Assembly (NCBI GenBank): GCA_964441775.1
Contig: CAYTVL010000020.1
Coordinates: 1 to 64,000, forward strand
Length of the DNA: 64,000 nucleotides
DNA from: SYOC01 sp964441775
Lineage (GTDB): Bacteria > Desulfobacterota > Binatia > Bin18
Direction of reading: 5' to 3'
This document shows, one piece after another, positions 50,998 through 58,044 of the stretch. Each line of letters opens with the position of its first letter. Position 1 is the first letter of the stretch. The position numbers and the translations under genes were made by a program. The notes beneath the pieces are model-generated. The model was not told the DNA's origin and did not search any database. It saw only the letters and a list, made by a program, of their open reading frames with translations.

Positions 50998-52593
50998 TTA
51001 CTCTTCTGGAATCGACCACGGCGTGTCGGCCCAGATGGGGTGCGTCCAACCGTTGAGGTCGTAATGACTCATGCACTCATCCACCATCGCTTTCATTTCG
51101 GCGTTGAGTCCTAGGTGTTCCGCCGCTTGGTAGGTCTCGATTCGGTTCGCCTCGTAGCCGCCGGCGAAATTCCGCTCATGGGCCTCGGTTCGCCCTGCAA
51201 ATTCTGACAAGAAGATATCCCAAATCAAACGGATGAGTTTCACGCGCTCTTCCGCTGTAGCGTTTGCCGCTTTCCAGTAACGGTCGAGCCACGGGCGGAT
51301 GGCGGGGTTCTTAAAATCCCGCGCCGAGGAAGGGATTTGGATCAGATTACCAGAGAGCACATTTTGAAAGATCGTGCGGGCCCTGGTGAAGGTGTCGCCG
51401 TACACATTGCGCCACTGGAGCGCATAGTTGATGTGTGGCAACAGATAACCTCCGGGACCCGGCCGGGCGTCGGCCGCCATCGCCGTGGACAGCGCCCAAA
51501 TGTTGTGGCGCATGCCAAGTAATTCGCCGATGGCCGCCTGGACCTCGCGAGCGCTGGCCCGTTGCTGCATCTCTGTGGCGCGAAGCAACAGCCCGCAGAT
51601 GAAGTCGAGCTTCACCGCTGTGCGGGTGGAGGCGTGGAAAGCGAAACGCTGGGCGAAGCCCCGAGGGAAGAGCCCGTTCACCACCGTTGGGTTGCGATAG
51701 GCAATCACATCCTCCCAAGGGATGAACACGTCGTCGAGCACGATGCTGAGATCTGATTCGTCGAAACGGCTAGACAAGGGATAGTCGAAAGGCGAGCCAA
51801 TCTTTTTGGCCAAGTATTCGTAGGAATAGCGCCCAATGAACTTGATGCCCGGGGCAGTAAAAGGCACGAAAAAGGCGAGCGCGAAGTCCTCCTCCTTTTC
51901 TGAGAGCCCAGTGATCGGAATGTATTGACTCATGTAGGTGACGTGGCTGAACGCGGCTCCGGTGGACACAAGGCGAGCGCCGCGCACGATAATGCCGTCA
52001 TCGCGCTCCTTGACCACGTGAAGGTAGACATCGCGTTGCTCAGCCGGGGGCTTAGAGCGATCACCCGCAGGGTTGGCCAGGCTGAGATTGACGAACATCA
52101 CTTCGTCGGCGATCTTTTCGTACCATCGCTGCACATTGGGTGCGTACTCGCCGTAAAAGTCGGCGTCGCCGGCCAAGGTTCCGACCAGCGCGGCTTTATA
52201 GTCCGGGCCGCGTGACAGAGTGCCCCAACTCAGCCGGGCCCACTCGGCGATCGCGTCCCGGGCCTCGAACAGATCTTGGTGGGTACGGGGCAGCTTATAA
52301 AACTTGTGCGACCGCGCGCCCCGTTCTGTCACAAAAGTTAACCGATCGCGCCTTTCCGGATCATGGAGCGTGTCGTACATGCGTGCGTAGGACCGGGCGC
52401 TGGTGGCGAAGGCGGGATGAGTCGTGACATCTTTCACCAATTCACCATCAAAGTAGATGACGCGTCCGTCGCGCAGCTTTCCCAAAAATTCTTTCCCGGT
52501 TGGCGGTTCACGCGTGACTTTGGACTGTTGTTCGGTAGTCTTCGGTGGAGACTGGTTGCTACCGGCCTGACGTTCCGTCTGTAGCTCTTGCAT
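50998..52593 (-). CDS. HpaB-family flavin monooxygenase (4-hydroxyphenylacetate 3-hydroxylase-like)
   Basis: A 531-residue FADH2-dependent oxygenase. HpaB features: GKEFLGKLRDGRVIYFDGE, HPAFATSARSYARMYD, the RSHKFYKLPRTHQDL block, GRYSYEYLAKKIGSPFDYP, VFIPWEDVIAYRNP and ANRIETYQAAEHLGL near the end. The family hydroxylates phenols or related aromatics and needs a separate flavin reductase, which is not in this window. It is divergent from an oxocamphor-hydrolase-like gene. A Gln-rich extra N-terminus (QERQAGSNQSPPKTTEQQ, inverted order not implied) precedes the core. Substrate is unknown. Confidence 0.92.
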   Translation of the reverse strand: MQELQTERQAGSNQSPPKTTEQQSKVTREPPTGKEFLGKLRDGRVIYFDGELVKDVTTHPAFATSARSYARMYDTLHDPERRDRLTFVTERGARSHKFYKLPRTHQDLFEARDAIAEWARLSWGTLSRGPDYKAALVGTLAGDADFYGEYAPNVQRWYEKIADEVMFVNLSLANPAGDRSKPPAEQRDVYLHVVKERDDGIIVRGARLVSTGAAFSHVTYMSQYIPITGLSEKEEDFALAFFVPFTAPGIKFIGRYSYEYLAKKIGSPFDYPLSSRFDESDLSIVLDDVFIPWEDVIAYRNPTVVNGLFPRGFAQRFAFHASTRTAVKLDFICGLLLRATEMQQRASAREVQAAIGELLGMRHNIWALSTAMAADARPGPGGYLLPHINYALQWRNVYGDTFTRARTIFQNVLSGNLIQIPSSARDFKNPAIRPWLDRYWKAANATAEERVKLIRLIWDIFLSEFAGRTEAHERNFAGGYEANRIETYQAAEHLGLNAEMKAMVDECMSHYDLNGWTHPIWADTPWSIPEE

Positions 52594-52694
52594 GGTCTTC
52601 TCCCTCCTTACGGCTGACGTCGCCGAGTTGACTACTCCGCGCCGCCCACATGCTCAAGGGATCCCTGGTCTCTTCATCCCAGAGTTCTTACCTC

Positions 52695-52722
52695 TTGTAA
52701 AGTGACGCCAATGTTTTATAAC
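52695..52722 (+). promoter_or_regulatory. Probable promoter for the oxocamphor-hydrolase-like gene
   Basis: TTGTAA (52695-52700) and TATAAC (52717-52722) are spaced by 16 bp, 22 bp ahead of the ATG at 52745, with AAGGAGGGTTC as ribosome site. It lies in the 151-bp gap to the divergent HpaB-like gene. Confidence 0.5.
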
Positions 52723-52744
52723 CCTGGGCGAAGGAGGGTTCATC

Positions 52745-53506
52745 ATGAGTAAATTTGATCAGTATGCAAACAAGTACCGCACCATCCGCTTGGAGCGGCG
52801 TGACGGCATTCTCCAGATGCAATTACACACGAACGGCGGTGCCCTGCAGTGGGGCGCCACCCCGCATGAAGAATTGGGCTATTGCTTCACCGACATTGGC
52901 GCGGACCCTGAAAACAAAGTCGTCATCATGACCGGGACAGCAGAAAAATTTATCGCTGACTTTGAGATCGGAAGCTTGGGTAAGATCACGCCCCGTTCAT
53001 GGGATCATGTATACTTTGATGCGAAACGACTCCTGATGAATTTACTGGATATTGAAGTGCCGATGATCGCCGCCGTTAATGGTCCGGCTATCATCCACGC
53101 CGAATTAGCGGTGCTTTGCGACATCGTCCTGGCCTCCGAAACGACGGTCTTCCAAGATGCTCCGCATTTTCCTAATGGACTTGTCCCCGGTGATGGCGTG
53201 CATGTGGTTTGGCCGCTAGTATTGGGTATGAATCGAGGTCGGTACTTTTTACTGACAGGGCAGAAATTGTCAGCGCAGGAAGCACTACAGCTCGGCGTGG
53301 TGAGTGAGGTGCTGCCAAAAGATCAGCTTCTTACGCGAGCGTGGGACTTAGCGCGACAATTGCTCAAACAACCTGAACTGACCCGGCGGTATGCGCGCGT
53401 GGCGCTCACTCAGCAATTGAAACGCCTCATGCTGGACAATCTTGGGTATGGATTAGCGTTGGAAGGATTAGGCGCCAGCGATTACTGGCCTACCGGGCAA
53501 GATTAG
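52745..53506 (+). CDS. Beta-diketone hydrolase, 6-oxocamphor-hydrolase-like crotonase
   Basis: A 253-residue crotonase-fold enzyme. It resembles 6-oxocamphor hydrolase (OCH), which cleaves a C-C bond by retro-Claisen reaction. OCH active-site residues as I remember them (His45, His122, His145, Asp154, Glu244) correspond, with a constant offset of 4, to His41 (TPHEELGY), His118 (IIHAELAV), His141 (PHFPNG), Asp150 (PGDGVHVVW) and Glu240 (ALEGLG). That full match makes beta-diketone cleavage far likelier than enoyl-CoA hydration. It is divergent from an HpaB-like oxygenase and followed by a SnoaL-like gene. Confidence 0.9.
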   Translation: MSKFDQYANKYRTIRLERRDGILQMQLHTNGGALQWGATPHEELGYCFTDIGADPENKVVIMTGTAEKFIADFEIGSLGKITPRSWDHVYFDAKRLLMNLLDIEVPMIAAVNGPAIIHAELAVLCDIVLASETTVFQDAPHFPNGLVPGDGVHVVWPLVLGMNRGRYFLLTGQKLSAQEALQLGVVSEVLPKDQLLTRAWDLARQLLKQPELTRRYARVALTQQLKRLMLDNLGYGLALEGLGASDYWPTGQD

Positions 53507-53610
53507 CAATAGGTCAAAGACCAGCGGCTTTTGCTTGTAATCCCCTCGGAGTGAAAGCATGCAGGAAATCGTCGCGGCCCGTCCCTAGACTTCAAGAGGA
53601 GGCATACAGC

Positions 53611-54057
53611 ATGGATCTCAGCACAATAGAAGCGATCGAGCAGATCAAGCAGTTAAAAGCTCGCTACTTTCGTCTCATGGACCAGAAACGCTGGGACGAG
53701 TGGCGGGACGTGTTCACCGAGGATGTCACGGCGATCTATCAGAATGCGCCGAGCAATCGCCCCAACGATGGGCTACCCGAGCTACGCTGCAACGGACGCA
53801 CGGAGTTGGTGGCGACAGTGAGCGGCCTCCTGAGCAAAGGCATCTCCATGCATCAGGGGTTTATGCCGGAGATCGAGCTCACTAGCCCCACCACGGCGCG
53901 GGGCGTCTGGGCTATGTTTGATTATTTGCGGCTACCTGGCTTCACATACAAAGGCTATGGACATTATCAAGAAGAATATGTCAAGGAAGCCGGCGGGTGG
54001 AAAATGAAGACCATCCTCCTCACGCGGCTACACTGCGACATGACGCGAGACGGATAG
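53611..54057 (+). CDS. SnoaL/NTF2-like protein
   Basis: A 148-residue protein from the ATG at 53611 (AAGAGGAGGCATAC leader; the frame opens at 53551). It has the NTF2-like pattern TIEAIEQIKQLKARYFRLMD, WDEWRDVFTEDVTAIYQ, VSGLLSKGISMHQGFMPE, GHYQEEYVKEAGGWKMKTI. SnoaL-like proteins cyclise or isomerise polyketides or act on aromatic degradation intermediates. It probably shares the transcript of the oxocamphor-hydrolase-like gene and acts in the same pathway. The stop is directly followed by an inverted-repeat element. Confidence 0.9.
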   Translation: MDLSTIEAIEQIKQLKARYFRLMDQKRWDEWRDVFTEDVTAIYQNAPSNRPNDGLPELRCNGRTELVATVSGLLSKGISMHQGFMPEIELTSPTTARGVWAMFDYLRLPGFTYKGYGHYQEEYVKEAGGWKMKTILLTRLHCDMTRDG

Positions 54058-54143
54058 AAGGGTCAGGTCTTGCATTGCCGCGTTGGCAAAGTCAAAAATC
54101 GGTGAAGAGGGTTTTAGATGCGTGATTGCCAGACCTGACCCTT
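54058..54143. repeat. Small inverted-repeat element (MITE-like)
   Basis: A perfect 13-bp inverted repeat, AAGGGTCAGGTCT (54058-54070) and AGACCTGACCCTT (54131-54143), bounds an 86-bp segment without coding sequence. It begins immediately after the SnoaL stop, and its right end overlaps the HNH stop codon. A relative of its end is at 43876-43894. This is the form of a miniature transposable or REP-type element; no target duplication was discernible. Confidence 0.6.
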
Positions 54144-54408
54144 ATAATTCCCAAGGCAAGGCGTATTTTTTCTTGTTGTTGCACTCTTTGCAGGCGGGGA
54201 CGAGGTTGCCTTTGGTGGATCTCCCACCCCGCACGAGCGGGATCAAATGATCCATCGTGAGTTCCAGGGGTGGAAACTTTTGCTGGCAGTAATGACAGCG
54301 GCCCGAGGCGCGCTTCCGTTTCCACCACTCAGAGCGGCGGAGTTCGCGCGCTTTGTTCTTCTCGCGCTGGATTTCTACAGATTTAACGTCAGAGAAGAAT
54401 GGGTCCAT
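54142..54408 (-). CDS. Small HNH endonuclease
   Basis: A protein of 88 residues from ATG 54408 (a TTG at 54465 would add 19 residues). It has the HNH core: RCHYCQQKF, then LTMDHLIPLVRGG and VPACKECNNKKK, which give the zinc-binding Cys pairs and the catalytic H. A basic helix region precedes it. Such small HNH proteins occur in mobile elements, homing nucleases or defence loci, but this one has no visible partner. The stop codon overlaps the end of the neighbouring inverted-repeat element. Confidence 0.88.
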   Translation of the reverse strand: MDPFFSDVKSVEIQREKNKARELRRSEWWKRKRASGRCHYCQQKFPPLELTMDHLIPLVRGGRSTKGNLVPACKECNNKKKYALPWEL

Positions 54409-54542
54409 GTTGCCAAAAGGAAATGCCGTGCGATGGATAGTCTGATGAATGTCTTTCCCGCGCAAGTAGGAATCTGCGTCAGCACGGGATAGAGAGGAGA
54501 GACAGAGACCGTTCCACCCCTCTCTATCTCGCGTCTCTTGCT

Positions 54543-54803
54543 CTAGTGCGAGCCTTCTTCCTCGTCGTCATCGCCAGGAACGCCATGTGGATGAACTGCT
54601 GCTTTGTCTTCGGCTGCTTGCGTCTTCGGATCCTTGGCTTTTTTGACAGTCTTCCCCGATGGAGGGGCAGGCTCAGTCTTCGCCTCGTGATGCGCGGTGG
54701 GTTTCTCGTCTTCGCCTTTTTCTTCCTCCGCAAGCACGGCGATAGGCGCCAGCACTAATCCTACGGTCAACAACAGCGCCGCAAACAGTTTGTGTTCTTT
54801 CAT
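54543..54803 (-). CDS. Small exported highly charged protein
   Basis: An 86-residue protein. The signal peptide (KLFAALLLTVGLVLAPIAVLA) is followed by a low-complexity Glu/Lys/Asp/Ala/His-rich tail (EEEKGEDEKP, AEDKAAVHPHG, DDDEEE). It is probably disordered and periplasmic, and I recognise no family. It is 19 bp downstream of the DUF547 gene on the same strand. Acidic tails of this kind can bind metals or buffer other proteins; nothing more can be said. Confidence 0.6.
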   Translation of the reverse strand: MKEHKLFAALLLTVGLVLAPIAVLAEEEKGEDEKPTAHHEAKTEPAPPSGKTVKKAKDPKTQAAEDKAAVHPHGVPGDDDEEEGSH

Positions 54804-54822
54804 CTGCTCTCACCTTTCCTTC

Positions 54823-55596
54823 TCATGACACTCGTTGTCCATTCTGGGCATTCAAGGTCCAATTGTAATCAAGATAGTGCAAGTCGCTATCAGTGATAGG
54901 AAGCATACCCTGTTTCTCTTCGCTGACAAAGCGGCGCACGAACGCCACAACCGATCCAGCTTTGTTGCGAAAATCTTCGGCAAACCAGGAAAAGATCTTC
55001 GAGAGCGCCACGGATTGTGCTTCGATGAGATTGCGAGCAGGGTCAGCTAAGAATGCCCGCGCCGCGTCGTTGAGCTGTGCGTCAAGCCGTTCAGCAACGT
55101 ACGCCTCGCGCCGCAGTTTTGGACAACTGCTCGACGCGCACACGATCGTAAAATGAATGCGGGGGTCGTGAAATTTCTTGCGTAAGATTTGATGTTCAAT
55201 CTCGTCGGGCGTGCGGTCTTTGCTTGCCACCCGTGCGGTAAACCAACCGAACAATCGTTTGCGCCCCAGCAGACTCTCGGCGGTGTAGCCTTGTAAAACG
55301 CCGCTGACGATGACTGCGTTATACGCGTTGATCCAAAACGCTTTCTCTTCCGCCTCGCTCATGGTGTCCGTCTGCGCTTGCGCTAGGGCGTCCAAATACG
55401 CGGCAAAAGCGGCGTGATCTTTTGTCTGCAAATCTTTGTATGCGACCCGCCCTTGGTCATCGACATAGCGAGTTAACAAAGAAGACCACGGGGTATGGTC
55501 AATGGCAGCATGACCTTGCTGGGCGATGAACAGTACCGAGGTGCTCATAACGACAAGAAGAAAATTTTTCATACGTAGAGAATTGGATGACATCAT
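54823..55596 (-). CDS. DUF547 protein
   Basis: A protein of about 257 residues with a signal peptide (LLVVMSTSVLFIAQQGHA) and the DUF547 domain: AFWINAYNAVIVSGVLQGY, PDEIEHQILRKKFHDPRIH and IVCASSSCPKLRREAYV. The family is widespread in bacteria and plants and has no proven function. Two in-frame ATGs at 55596 and 55593 have GAGGA just upstream; 55572 is also possible. It is divergent from the SDR gene and probably co-transcribed with the charged protein. Confidence 0.92.
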   Translation of the reverse strand: MMSSNSLRMKNFLLVVMSTSVLFIAQQGHAAIDHTPWSSLLTRYVDDQGRVAYKDLQTKDHAAFAAYLDALAQAQTDTMSEAEEKAFWINAYNAVIVSGVLQGYTAESLLGRKRLFGWFTARVASKDRTPDEIEHQILRKKFHDPRIHFTIVCASSSCPKLRREAYVAERLDAQLNDAARAFLADPARNLIEAQSVALSKIFSWFAEDFRNKAGSVVAFVRRFVSEEKQGMLPITDSDLHYLDYNWTLNAQNGQRVS

Positions 55597-55658
55597 TCCT
55601 CTTCAGTTTCTTTATCGTCTCGGGTATGCTTGCGCCAGGCCATGAAAGGAGAACGCCC

Positions 55659-56399
55659 ATGCGACTCACGGGGAGAACCGCCTTAGTTACCGGCTCCAGT
55701 TCCGGCATCGGTCGCGCTATCGCGTTACTGTTTGCCCGCGAAGGCGCCGATGTCGTAATCAATGGACGGGACGAAAAAAAGATTGCGAGCGTTGTTAAGG
55801 AAGTAGAAACCTTAGGTCGGCGGGCGCTGGGGATTCGCGCCAATGTGGGTAGCTTTACTGAGGTTGGCGCGATGGTTGCCGCAGCGATCAAAGAGTTTGG
55901 TCATCTCGACATCGTGGTGAGCAACGCCGGCGTGTTCCACCATGAATCGTTTCTCAAGATGACCGAAGAAGAATGGGACGAAGTGCTTACCGTTGATCTG
56001 AAAGGCGCGTTTAACTGCTGCCGCGCGGCCATTGGTCCCATGCAGGCGCAAAAGTGGGGGCGCATCATCTGCATCACGGCGATCTCCGGACTGACAGGCT
56101 ACCCGAATATGACGCACATTGCCGCCGCCAAAACCGGGGCGCATGGCTTCGCTAAGGCGCTGGCGCAGGAAGTGGCCTCGTCAGGCATCACCGTTAATGT
56201 TATTGCTCCGGGGCTCGTGGACACTCCCATTCTGGTCAACATGACTGAAGCCGAGATTGCTCAGTATACAAAGTCAATTCCCGTGGGGCGCATCGGCAAA
56301 CCGGAGGAAATCGCCGAGGCCTGCGTCTATTTTGCTTCGGATCAAGCCGCCTATACGACGGGGCAGATCTTGAACATGAGCGGCGGAGGGCTGATTTAA
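55659..56399 (+). CDS. SDR-family protein with substituted catalytic Tyr
   Basis: A 246-residue FabG-like SDR from the ATG at 55659 (AAAGGAGAACGCCC leader). It has TGSSSGIG, NAG, Ser143 in ITAISGLTG and Lys158, but the residue four before the lysine is Ile154 (THIAAAKTG) where classical SDRs have the proton-donating Tyr. The DNA there (ATT) is unambiguous. The dinucleotide-binding part is normal, with GRD after beta-2 suggesting NADP. It may be catalytically altered or a non-reductase with a binding role. The neighbouring sigma-54 activator is convergent, with stop codons one base apart. Confidence 0.9.
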   Translation: MRLTGRTALVTGSSSGIGRAIALLFAREGADVVINGRDEKKIASVVKEVETLGRRALGIRANVGSFTEVGAMVAAAIKEFGHLDIVVSNAGVFHHESFLKMTEEEWDEVLTVDLKGAFNCCRAAIGPMQAQKWGRIICITAISGLTGYPNMTHIAAAKTGAHGFAKALAQEVASSGITVNVIAPGLVDTPILVNMTEAEIAQYTKSIPVGRIGKPEEIAEACVYFASDQAAYTTGQILNMSGGGLI

Positions 56400-56400
56400 C

Positions 56401-57942
56401 TCACCCGCGCCGTAGTTGCGAGAGTGTTTGCGCGTTGACATTTTTCTTCACTGTCCGTCGGTCGAGTTGCAGCCGGCGGGCGGTCTCTTCGTAACTGCCG
56501 GTCTGCGCATACACCGTGGTGCAGTAATATTGTAACAATGCCTCAGCTGTAAGCGATCCAGTCTCGAAGGCCGAGACGAATTCGTCGCGTGGCGAACGGA
56601 CGCTTCGCGGCGAAGGACGATATTCCTTCCGCACGAGGACGTTCCGCAGGCACTGCTCCAGCTCACGGATATTTCCCGGCCACGGATAATCCGCGCCGAG
56701 ATGATCCAGAATCCAACTCTCCACCTCGTCCGCGAGCAGCTCAGCTTCGTCGTTCACCACCCGCCGCGCGATGAAGATCAGCAGTTCGCGCAACACTCCT
56801 GGCGACTCCTGTAGTTGCTCTTGTAAAGAAGGGGTGGTGACCATATCTGAACACAAGCGATAATAGAAATCCTGGCGGAAGCGCCCCTCCTGCATGGCTT
56901 GGGTAAGATCCCGGTTAGTCGCGGCAATCAGCTTGCCCCGAAAAGAACGCTCCGCCGTGTCCCCCAACGGTTGAAACGTGCGGGTCTGTAGAACGCGCAA
57001 AAGTTTCACTTGGATCGCAGCGTCCAAATCGCCGATCTCGTCCAAAAAAACGGACCCGCGCGGCGGACAGACCTCCAGCCAGCCCTGTCGCTCCTGCAAC
57101 GCGCCGGTGAACGCCCCGCGCCGATGGCCGAAGAGTTCAGATTCGATGAGCGTCGATGGCAACGCCGACAAGTTAATCGCGTAAAAAGACGCAGCGAAAT
57201 CTTCGGTGAACGTCAACGTCTTTTCGTCAAAAGGGATGTAACGGGACAGGCCGATCGCCTTGGCGACGAGTTCTTTGCCCGTGCCCGATGGGCCCCGGAC
57301 CAGCGTGGTGAAGTCCGCCATCTTCTCGAACAGGACTCGACGATACCGTCGCATGTCGTGCGTAAAAATCGATTGCCACACGGCTGCGCGCAAACGGGCT
57401 GCGGCCAAGGAGTTGCCGACGATCGACTCGATAATGTGATGAAAGGCGCGGCGGACTTGAAAGAAACAGGCGAAGAGATGAGGAGCGTCGTCCGGTGAGA
57501 GCAACCGCCGCCCAGGCAACGTGAAAAAATGCTCCCAGTCTCGCAGAAATTCGGCATAAAAAGCGCAGCGTCCATGCGCGCGCTTCCGCCTTAAGGTCTG
57601 CGTGGTCAGTTCGTAAAAATGATCTTGATAACGATTAAACAAAAGCAAGAGGGCTCCATCTTCGTACCATTGCAGATCTTGCTCAGTCGCTGCGGCGACA
57701 CGAACGAGACGTTCTCGCAAAGTGTTTAGCAGCATTTCCACGCGTGCAGCTAAGCGCACGCCATTGGCGCGGGGCGCATCCGGCGCATCGACGTTCATGC
57801 TCCAGACCGGCTCGCCTTCAATGAAGTCCACCCCCAGGATCGCGCGCTCGTGGTCGACCCGCTCAGGAAGAAACGGGTTGCAATAGCCAAGCGCGGCCAT
57901 GGTCTGCAGCGAGGAGCGTTCACTATTGGTTAGGAAAGACAT
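56401..57942 (-). CDS. Sigma-54-dependent transcriptional activator
   Basis: A 513-residue enhancer-binding protein. The AAA+ domain shows Walker A GPSGTGKE, ESELFGHRRGAFTGAL (the sigma-54 contact loop GAFTGA), SVFLDEIGDLD (Walker B) and ATNRDL. The C-terminal helix-turn-helix is SYEETARRLQLDRRTVKKNV. The N-terminal 200 residues are not a receiver or PAS domain I recognise; they begin with MSFLTNSERSSL. Such regulators bind upstream enhancers and drive sigma-54 promoters. No -24/-12 promoter was recognised nearby. It is convergent with the SDR gene and lies downstream of the cyclase gene on the same strand. Confidence 0.92.
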   Translation of the reverse strand: MSFLTNSERSSLQTMAALGYCNPFLPERVDHERAILGVDFIEGEPVWSMNVDAPDAPRANGVRLAARVEMLLNTLRERLVRVAAATEQDLQWYEDGALLLLFNRYQDHFYELTTQTLRRKRAHGRCAFYAEFLRDWEHFFTLPGRRLLSPDDAPHLFACFFQVRRAFHHIIESIVGNSLAAARLRAAVWQSIFTHDMRRYRRVLFEKMADFTTLVRGPSGTGKELVAKAIGLSRYIPFDEKTLTFTEDFAASFYAINLSALPSTLIESELFGHRRGAFTGALQERQGWLEVCPPRGSVFLDEIGDLDAAIQVKLLRVLQTRTFQPLGDTAERSFRGKLIAATNRDLTQAMQEGRFRQDFYYRLCSDMVTTPSLQEQLQESPGVLRELLIFIARRVVNDEAELLADEVESWILDHLGADYPWPGNIRELEQCLRNVLVRKEYRPSPRSVRSPRDEFVSAFETGSLTAEALLQYYCTTVYAQTGSYEETARRLQLDRRTVKKNVNAQTLSQLRRG

Positions 57943-57957
57943 GAGGGGCTCGATGGC

Positions 57958-58044
57958 TTTGACATTGAGTCATTTGCTCATTGCTTCATCGGGACATCGG
58001 GTCATTGGCGAAAACAATCCGGCAATGACTCAATCACCCGATGA
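57958..58044. repeat. Inverted array of degenerate octamers
   Basis: Left half 57958-58005 is six 8-bp units ending in CAT: TTTGACAT, TGAGTCAT, TTGCTCAT, TGCTTCAT, CGGGACAT, CGGGTCAT. After a 15-bp spacer, the right half 58021-58044 has three units in the opposite orientation (GGCAATGA, CTCAATCA, CCCGATGA). Its reverse complement contains TGAGTCAT and CGGGTGAT, so the halves can pair. The last codons and stop of the cyclase gene lie in this array. Confidence 0.75.
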
